NCBI GenBank assembly: GCA_000469685.2
Contig: LS997564.1
Coordinates: 30,265,392-30,329,391, forward strand
Reading direction: 5' to 3'
Length of the DNA stretch: 64,000 bases
Source of the DNA: Haemonchus contortus
Taxonomy: Eukaryota > Nematoda > Chromadorea > Rhabditida > Trichostrongylidae
Position numbers and translations under genes: made by a program
In this document: positions 56,701-64,000 of the stretch, in pieces
How positions within the stretch are numbered: position 1 is the stretch's first letter
Layout of the letters: every line of letters starts with the position of its first letter
The notes under the pieces: generated by a model
What the model saw: the letters and a program-made list of their open reading frames with translations, nothing else
Database searches by the model: none
Told to the model about the DNA's origin: nothing

Positions 56701-59700
56701 TAACCTGGACTCTCACTTAATAGAACATGATGAACCAATTAGAAAAGCCCTCTAGCTCTGATCTTGCCCTATCAGAATACCACTTATTTTGGTAGTAGAG
56801 AGCTCCTTGAATGAGAGAACCTTCGATGAAGATGGGTATGCTAAATCTTATGATACAGTTCTTCAAAATAGGAATCGGAACATTTATGAGAGAAGAGGTC
56901 CGAGATTACCTAAAGGGAAGGATAATCTAACAAAATGGGGTCTGTGTCATTGATTGAGGTTCATTCATTAAAAGTAAAAAAGCTCGGTGTAGCCCTCAAA
57001 AATCGCAATTGTCTTCCGTACAGCCCATTGATCTGCTCTTTGGGAAACAAACTTAGATGTTACAGTTGCGTCGGATAACGAATGTCATGCGGAAAGGGAA
57101 GAGTTTAACAAGACGACAGTGGCCTTCTTCGGCGACGTATTGCTCCATGTTGGCAAGAAAGAGCGTAAAAAGGTACACGCTCGTCTGAGAACCATGAGGA
57201 TTAGTTTCCATGATGATGACACGGTAAGTTTACCTTGATGTAGCACTTGATTTTTTCAAGTAATGATGGGTTTAGACGGAAGTTTGTCTTGCCGGTCCAT
57301 TCTCTCTCCTTGGATGTGAATTGATCTATCGGGAAGAAAACACTATCACTATAAGGCTCAACGAGAAGGAAGCGACTAAGTCCGTGGTCTTTACTGCAGA
57401 AAATGACGCAGATAATTGGATGTTGTTGCTTGGCGAGGTGAGAAGCCAGCTATAATCGTGTTGTTCATGGATATTTTTCAATACAGGGGGAGATTCCGAA
57501 AGTCTCTCGTACCCGCAATTACTCATCTAAAGCAGCTTTATTTTAGTGTTGGCTATCAGAGTACGAATTGTTGCGATCAAGCATGCAGGAGGTTGACGTC
57601 TGCGGAACTTTTTGGCTTCGTCAAGGTATTTTGCTTGCATTATCGTTTTTGTCTTCATGCAGGCTGTGTTTTTCAAAATCATTGTCAATAAATTGCTTGA
57701 CTTGAAGATATTGATCCAATAAGTAAAAAGGGTAAACTCAAGGTATTAGTAGTTTTCGATGTCTGCTGTCCAAACGAATTTACGAAAGCGAACAGGAAGT
57801 AGGTGAAGAATTTTTTTGAGATAAATTTAGTTTTTTTTGGATCTGCGCTAACTGCGTCGTGGAAAAGGTGCCCTGTAGTAGGCAATTTTGCGTATAGTAC
57901 CACATCAGATTAAGCATAATCATTGCTTCTATAGGCTTGAATAAAACTTGGCTTACCGGTTCGAGTTTCAGCAGGTCTAGTAAAATAGAGCTTTGAAAGA
58001 CTTTTTCTCCAATGATGAACTGGATAGTTCATTTATCAGCACCAGACTTCGTCATTTTGTAGTCATCATGACTCAAAATCATTTACAACAACATCTTTTT
58101 TTGTTATCCTTTTTAGATCAAACCTTTCTTAATTCTAATATTTAGTGTTAAGTCACCCCTGTTGACAGGCGATATTGTGTAACTATTTAGGGGCAACGAG
58201 TGAATGGATGTATGCAGCAGCAGGGCTAAACGGAAGGACAATGTTTTATGTGCTTCTCGACTCAGCTGACTATATATACGAATTGGATGTCCGAAAGGTA
58301 AGAAAGCAGATTTTGCGCAGATTCGCGATTCGTAACGCGTACTACAGAATATGGTCAAGAGAAGTATTTATGTCATTGTATTAGATTTAGTGATCTGGTC
58401 TGATGTTAGGAAGTAAAGCGTAGCTGGAGTCAAATCGTTTGCTAATTAGTGTATGCCAGTTAAACTTCTGGATTTAAGGAGCCTGAAATTCTATATAGCA
58501 CCCACTAAGTTCGCATTTGGATGTACTTTCAAGACTGCGTCATCCTGCTCTTTCCTTTCGTATTCGAACAGTTCATACAGTTTACCCTCCCATTTTAAGC
58601 TTACGTTAACCTGTTGCACGTCCGTTCCAGCGTCCCTAATTAACAAGGGAAGTTTTCCTTTCAATCCTCTCGACTCACAGCAATCTTTCTTTTCTATGCT
58701 TTCTATCTGAAATGATGTTTGGGGCAAAGGCAGTTGCCATGCGTCATGAACTAGTTTCTCCCTAGATCATCCCGATTTTACATATTTCTGCTGTTAGTTG
58801 ATGGGCTAAGACTCATACGAATAGATGAAAACCTTTCTGCATTACCTGAATTCTCATCGAATCAGTCTATCTTTTCATTATGCGCGTGCAGTTCTTTGCC
58901 TGCTTTTTCTTGAATCGAAGTAGATATCTAGCGTATAACAATAGGACATGCTCCACCAAATTTACCGTTTTTGCTCTTGAAATGTCCTAAAATGATTTCT
59001 TTGCAAAAGAGAACCTTCCTTCATCAGAAGTTCTCCGAGTTTGAGTGAATTGATAACTTTGCTGAGGTATTAGAAAAAGGTGCGAGAAAGAATTGCAGAT
59101 ATTGATGTTGCGGGAGCGGGTCGACAAAACAGATTGGTGCCCAAAATGCAAGAAAAAAGACCAGAAAGGACCGTTTTTGATCTCGCTTGAAGGATGGTGA
59201 GTTTTTGTTATTAGATTTGCCTGAATCTGTATTGTCCTACTCTATTAGTACTGTAATGCTCGAGGAGGACGAAGTTCGTTGGAATTGAGTGATTTATCTC
59301 TTTATGAGGTATAGCAATAACTTTAGCGCTCTCTATTTGGAATGTTGTGACGATTTGTGTACAATGAAATGGTATACGGCTATTCAAGACGCACTCGCTC
59401 TGACACCAACAGTTCTCGAAGATTTCCGGCTAACCGCAGATAACATACCCATTGTTAGTTGCTCGATGGAACTCTTTTCAAGATGTCATCTTAATATGTT
59501 CGAGTGTTTTGTTGTACATATGGTTTTTGAACTTTTTTTAGCTGGTTGACAAGTGCATACGATTTGTGGCCGCGTACGGTATTCGCTCTGAAGGCATTTA
59601 TAGGAGGAATGGAAAGATTTCGGAAGCGAAAGATATCTACAAGCGGCTCATGGAAGGTATTGCTTGCGATTTATCGAATTGCTGGTCAATACAATTGAGA

Positions 59701-61828
59701 GCAGCTCAGTTTTTGTCTTTGCTTTGCATATTTGTAAGTTTTTGTATTTAATAGATCCGGTCAAAACACATATTGCTTCTTCTGGAGAAGAGACTGCTTA
59801 CGCGGTTGCCGACGTACTACGTCAATTTTTCCGACGGCTGAAGTCACCACTCTTTCCACCTACGCTTCACAAGCAAATCTTCAACTTAGGTAAATTACTT
59901 TCAAATTTTTCTTGTTTTCAGATTTCTTAGTTGTGGTGGGTAGAAAGTAGACTTATTTTGCTAGATTTGAAAGTTAAAAAGGTCAAAGTCATAGAAAGCG
60001 AAAAAAGTTGGGCAGGAAGAGTACTCTTGTTTTTAGAATCAATTTCTTTTTTTAGCTTATGGGGCTCCTTCTTCGTTCAGTAGTCTGTAAATGTCCTACT
60101 AGAATAGCAGGCAAAGGGTTTTAAACATATATAAACATCACAATTTTCATTCAGTCGCGGCACGTGGGAAGGCGGACAATGCTATTCGTTATCAAGAATA
60201 TCGTTGTGTGCTTCAACAAATGCCGTCGGTTCATTATCATACACTGAGAAAACTGATTGCCCATCTCAGCGAAGTTGTAAAATACCAGGACGTGAACAAA
60301 GCAAGTGTGGAGAACGTGGCTAAGGTAACCTTTCGTGTTTACGTTTTTCCAAACTTTTTCCCTTGTGTTTCCTTCTTCAATGTTATCACTCAAAAAATAG
60401 CTCTATTAACTTTTCGTTATTGTTTTGCTCTAATGTTCTAAAAAGCTTCAAATGTTTTTTAAAGGTGTTTCGGACCGTCATTATTCGCAATAAATGATGA
60501 TGAGAGCAAATGTTATGAAGATACAGCTGGACAAATTGGAGCAATCATTGATTTGATAACTGGATACGACGTCATTTTCGAGGTTAGCTTCGTTTATACT
60601 TGTGTGGCATAAATCTTAAGATCTTTTGAATGTTTTTTTATCATTATCTAAAAGGACATTAAGAATTGCGAAATTTAAGGTGACAAGTCGTGAAGAAATC
60701 TGCCGGGCTATGGTCGAACAAGCGCAAATTAACAAAGCAACAAATCCAACAATTGTAAAGTAAACAATGATAGCTATTTTTGCTTCCTTGTTGTTTGAGG
60801 AAACTTTTTCAAAGGTAGTGGTTCTTTGAGGCGCGAGCAGATGGGCTATTGGTTCCGATTCATGTATGGGAACGGGAGAATAGGCCATTCAATGTGAAAA
60901 TAGATCTTGCTGCTGAGGAAGTGTGCCGCAAAGCTGTTGCTCGCAGAGGATTCGATGCACCGCAGGATGGGAAACTATGCAATTTTCGAGGTAATTTTCG
61001 TTTTGAATTTCGACTATTTTCTTCCTCATTGTCAAGGGAGTTGCAATTGATCAACACAGTCCGTTACACCCCGTCGCATGTTGAACGTGATTGCTTGGTT
61101 TCAAACTAGTTACCTTAGGTCATTCTCTCTGGAACTTTGTCACGACGACTGCAGCCCTTCGAAAAGCTCTCCGTATCTGTGCTCGATCACTGGTTACCTT
61201 GGCAGTGTACCGATGGATATCTTCTGTTTGATCACGGACAATTGGCCTTATGATTGCAATGAAATTGTGGGTACTTTATGCACTCATGAGCACTTCTGTT
61301 GAAAACATAAAAAACTACTTCCTTAATTTGTGTTTTTGTGTAATCATGAAATTTCAGGAATTCTACTCTGGTAAGGTGAAAATAGCGGAGCCTGGATCGA
61401 AGACATTTCATTCATATGAAGTCGGCGTAGATGGTGGTGTTTAAGGTGAGGTTTCGTATTTCATCCAGCATAGTTTTCAGCTGAGTTAGAGTTTACTGAC
61501 GCTGAAGCGCGCGTACCCGCGGAACGGCTTTCGATATTGTTTGTACACCTTCCAAAGTAGCACATTTTCCAGATTACTGCTCACAAGCACGATAAGTTGT
61601 GGAAAGAATGGATCGTAGCGGACTGCGTTTTTTATTCTGGATGTAGCCCAAACAGAAAGGTGCGTCAAATTTCTCTTTCGAAAGGTATTCTTAAAACTTC
61701 ATGTTGGCTTAATTGGTTTGCTGATTTAGGCGCCTTATGCACATAATGTGACTATACTTGACAAACAAACGGCATCTTTAACAGATAAGCTAGGTTGGAT
61801 ACTGTATTTCTTTCCGCCTAATGCCTGA
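50704..61828 (+). CDS. ARAP-like RhoGAP with PH domains and proline-rich N-terminus
   Basis: Likely a phosphoinositide-responsive GTPase-activating protein for Rho-type GTPases. Exons, phase-checked: 50704-50748, 52809-52932, 53060-53280, 53703-53822, 54882-54940, 55000-55212, 55268-55320, 55732-55834, 55906-56003, 57057-57223, 57276-57437, 57547-57625, 58191-58297, 59099-59196, about 59250-59309, 59327-59453, 59542-59656, 59755-59889, 60155-60324, about 60465-60582, 60680-60754, 60819-60990. The tail is less sure: 61119-about 61300, 61358-, 61573-61659, about 61732-61828. The N-terminus is Pro-rich (APPPPRPPPPHPS). PH at residues about 346-455 (FFGDVLLHVGKKERKKVHAR ... NDADNWMLLLGE); second PH about 455-610 (VDVCGTFWLRQ ... 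MKWYTAIQDAL). RhoGAP about 612-790 (ILVDKCIRFVAAYGI, Arg-finger loop EGIYRRNG, FFRRLKSPLFPP, HYHTLRKLIAHL, CFGPSLFAI). Then an RA-like region (VWERENRPFNVKIDLAAEEV, SGTLSRRLQPFEKLSVSV) and a last PH-like piece (ITAHKHDKLWKEWIV). No ArfGAP zinc finger or ankyrin repeats were found. An in-frame TGA, a one-base slip and an unresolved junction occur from 59.25 to 61.3 kb. Confidence 0.8.
52018..52300 (-). mobile_element. tRNA-derived SINE copy, best preserved
   Basis: Read on the minus strand it starts with a tRNA-like head, GGTGATGCAGTGGCTAGTGG (A-box region, about 52296-52277). A perfect B box, AGGTTCGAATC, follows (about 52253-52243). The unrelated body includes ATATCCGCCTTGGC, GGTACCAGACTCGTCTGGGA and CACTACGATTCTGAATGGAA, and the tail is GGGATTGATTAACGCC. 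It lies in intron 1 of the ARAP-like gene. This copy defines the family used to recognise the others. Confidence 0.85.
53330..53539 (+). other. Open frame in an ARAP-like intron, possible alternative exon
   Basis: 70 codons including LLNLITSIAWARLDELDDQM, PPDYKRLDDILEKEM and TLSKSSFPLK, with protein-like amphipathic composition. A possible acceptor (GGGCAG|GGATTT) lies at about 53364 but no good donor follows, and the flanking exons already join in phase 0 without it. It may be a cassette exon with a weak donor, a terminal exon of a short isoform ending at the TAA, or chance. Confidence 0.25.
56467..56970 (+). pseudogene. Mariner-family transposase relic in an intron
   Basis: The left part gives LLMALIEADLHVKTN, resembling the mariner helix-turn-helix region. 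The right part gives EKPSSSDLALSEYHLFW, the hallmark 'SPDLAPSDYHLF' block, then IQFFKIG and a final QNGV, with stops and frameshifts between. The catalytic middle is missing or scrambled. It lies between ARAP-like exons 9 and 10 and is therefore intronic. Confidence 0.7.
58491..58727 (-). other. Antisense open frame of 78 codons, unrecognised
   Basis: Starts ATG at 58727 and ends TAG at 58491: IEKKDCCESRGLKGKLPLL, DAGTDVQQVNVSLKWEGKL, YELFEYERKEQDDAVLKV. The charged, low-bias composition looks like a real protein. It lies antisense in an intron (58298-59098) of the ARAP-like gene. An acceptor-like TTTCAG precedes codon 8. Family unknown; it could be an exon of a nested gene or of an old transposon. 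Confidence 0.3.
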
Positions 61829-62873
61829 GAGGACTCGTTTCCTGAATATGATTCAGTATATTGAGACTGGTGGGCAGCCGCCTCCTCTTGTACATTTGTA
61901 ATGTACAAAATGTAATTGCTCAATTGTTAGCGTTTTGTGATTTGAGCATTTCAGAGGATGTATTCTATTTATATTTATGTACTCTATGTCCATACTATTT
62001 CTTGTTATCCGTAATTACCTTGAGCATAATTGCAATAGTACCAGAACAATGACGAATAACCCAGTGAGATTATGATGAGGTTCTAGGGTTTTGTTTTCGT
62101 TGATGATTCGGGTTACCGTTGTGTTCCTTGTACCGTGTACACTTAAACCATTTGAGAAGCCTCATAACTGCCTATACTGTTGGTGCGAAAGTTATTTGAA
62201 TGCGGACCATTTCATTTGATGACTCAAAGCGTTAAATCTCTATTTGGTCAGAAATGTTGTGAACAGTCATGTGATGAAAAAAGTAAATACCCATTTTAAT
62301 TGAACCTCAATTATTCTATTCCGGTCAGGCTTTCTTTCCCAAATTTCCTTGTAGTGTTTTTAAAGCATTTTTTTCTGTTCACTTTTATTCGGATACACTT
62401 AGTGTCGCATTTCTTATCATTCCGAAAGCCATTATTTTAGTTGTTGTTCAAGCATATAGTGTTACGGTAAAACATGAAGAGCTTATATTTGTGTTCTTAA
62501 CTGGTACAAAGTATATAGTTGATATTTACTTGGATATCTTACTGATTTCTTGACATTTGCGCGTTTATTGGTGCTTATCGAGGGTACATCAAGACTCTTG
62601 CGTACTTTTTGTGAGGCTTTGTTCTGGTTTGGCGCAAAATGCTAACCGACTTATGCTGGCCGAGCCGTGAGTGACTAGATTCACCTTTACAAGACCCCAT
62701 TCTTACGGGATCCCTTTTCTCGGTCCTATTTGTGGCCAACAGTGGAGTTATTTGGTACGATTTTCCCAGTATTCTATGTTGAACGGTTCTTCACACCAAA
62801 TAGAAAAGAACTAGAAAATCGTTAGGAAAACCTCAAAATCAATCTAACTGGAGCTTTATTTCTACTGAAGTAA
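61829..62873. other. 3' flank of the ARAP-like gene and intergenic DNA
   Basis: T-rich sequence that probably includes the 3' UTR. No AATAAA just past 61828 stands out clearly. No gene or repeat was identified. Confidence 0.4.
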
Positions 62874-62875
62874 TA

Positions 62876-63443
62876 GGTTGATGCAAAATTATTGCGGATT
62901 TTTTTGCGGCTTCTTTTCTCTCCATACAATTTCAATACTGAAGTCGAGATTTTTATAGGAATAATCTACTCGCTTTCCTTAATAGAAATATGTCTAAAAA
63001 GTCATCTTCTTACTCGCCACATTATGTTCTATTACTTTGAGAAATGATGAAAGGTGGCACACTCATTACGCGGTCTCAACAAACTTTTTGGCGATGGAAT
63101 TGTCAGCCAAAGCCAACTGAGGACTGGGATTTGCTCCCAAATTTCCATTGACCCACAGAAACTATTAATTTATCACGTCACCCGTTCGTTGAAAGATTGG
63201 CTAGCAAACAGGCCTTACGACGAATTGGATGACTTGGTGGCCGATGTCAAGGTGAGGGTCCCCTCCAAGGACCGAAACTTCTTCTCCTGTGGAATCCGGC
63301 TGCCCAACAAATGGGAAGCAGTGCTTGACGTGGATGGTGCATACGTCCTGGAGTGATTATTTGAACACATCTTTGCTAAATAGTTCCATCCTTTCTTTAA
63401 GCAAAATCTGCTGGAAAAAATCCGCAATAATTATGCATCAACC
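62876..63443 (+). mobile_element. Internally deleted mariner element with TA target duplications
   Basis: The termini GGTTGATGCAAAATTATTGC and (reverse complement of the right end) GGTTGATGCATAATTATTGC are inverted repeats extending to about 30 bp, with TA on each side (62874-62875 and 63444-63445). The total is 568 bp against about 1.3 kb for an autonomous mariner. This is a deletion derivative that kept both ends and part of the transposase frame. Confidence 0.92.
63054..63356 (+). pseudogene. Mariner transposase C-terminal remnant
   Basis: A 100-codon open frame, with residues from about 50 matching the mariner transposase C-terminus: RSLKDWLANRPYDELDDL, FFSCGIRLPNKWEAVLDVDG and AYVLE. 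The DDD catalytic region is deleted, and the N-terminal 45 residues do not match. It cannot be catalytic, but if expressed it could still interact with a full-length transposase. Confidence 0.85.
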
Positions 63444-63445
63444 TA

Positions 63446-64000
63446 GTAATTTCAGCTAAGGCTGAATAGTAGGTACATGTAGGTGGTTTAATGGTAGCCT
63501 TCTTTAGAGCCTAGAAGGATAGAAATCACTTAGGGAACTAATATGAATATTCTTTTCATTTGAACACTTTAGTTTCGTAAGTAGCGTTCGTCCTTCTAGT
63601 ATCCCGAGAATTAAAACGCCGAAAAGTCAGCCGAATAAAGAGTCAGTAGAAATCCTGGTCGTGCATCTTAAGAAATAAAAGCCAATTGGATCAAAATTTG
63701 GAGAAATAACAAAACCCATTTTGGGCATAACCACTTCTATCTTTCAAGAAGTTAGGGCACGGCATTTCGCAAAAGAACCAAGCGTCAGCTATCCTAAGGA
63801 GTCTAATGCAGCGTTGGCAGTCTAAGAAACAGTTGAAATAGCTAGTGCGTGAAGTTAGGTTGGTGTTGATCTAAATGAAAACTATGAACATTAGAATATA
63901 TGGTCGTAGAGGTCGTAGGATAAAAATGTATTTGCCTCGATGTGTCGGCGAATATGTAATATAATCACCTTATTTTTCTGTTCGCTGGAGGCTGTGATGA
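63446..64000. other. Intergenic sequence at the window end
   Basis: AT-rich; no exon, RNA or repeat identified. Confidence 0.4.

Noticed and set aside
1..64000. CRISPR arrays, prophage, plasmid origin, rRNA, spliced-leader RNA
   Set aside because: None is visible. The tandem array at 12.9 kb has no spacers and no cas-like genes nearby.

Overview
The window looks like a nuclear genome segment of a parasitic nematode, most likely a strongylid (hookworm-like) clade V species. The reasons are AT-rich intergenic DNA, many short exons with T-rich TTTTCAG-type acceptors, introns from about 60 nt to several kb, and a dense load of LINEs, tRNA-derived SINEs, mariner remnants and small inverted-repeat elements. 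The taxon is inferred from style; no rRNA or mitochondrial marker is present.

Four multi-exon host genes could be reconstructed by hand from splice sites, reading phase and family resemblance. (1) On the minus strand, 7880 to 1764: a complete 12-exon vesicular nucleotide transporter (SLC17A9/VNUT family), 458 codons with every phase consistent. (2) On the plus strand, 24267 to 30920: a maelstrom-like gene (HMG box plus MAEL-type domain, a piRNA/germline factor family) with repeat-filled introns and one middle exon still missing. (3) On the minus strand, 44796 to 34977: a complete 17-exon TAPT1-family membrane protein, 635 codons. Its intron 15 holds an intact 4.3 kb CR1-like LINE in the opposite orientation. 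(4) On the plus strand, 50704 to about 61828: an ARAP-like signalling protein (proline-rich N-terminus, PH domains, RhoGAP, RA-like and PH-like tail) that appears to lack the ArfGAP/ankyrin block and shows several reading-frame problems in its 3' half.

The rest is mostly repeat: a six-copy 145-bp satellite with a GC hairpin next to a CA microsatellite (12.9-13.8 kb); four or five copies of a tRNA-derived SINE; an inverted pair of a second tRNA-like repeat; three copies of a short TIR element; palindromic MITEs; an RTE-type LINE 3' fragment; and two mariner derivatives, one a 568-bp element with TA duplications. A few open frames (9.3-10.0 kb, 23.9-24.1 kb and 58.5-58.7 kb, all minus strand) resemble coding sequence but were not recognised.

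The genes do not form an operon or pathway. They are separated by 5-16 kb and act in different processes: vesicular ATP loading, piRNA silencing, ciliary/ER membrane biology and Rho GTPase signalling. The most interesting points are the maelstrom-like gene whose zinc ligands look lost, the fresh LINE inside TAPT1, and the ARAP-like gene without an ArfGAP and with an in-frame UGA.
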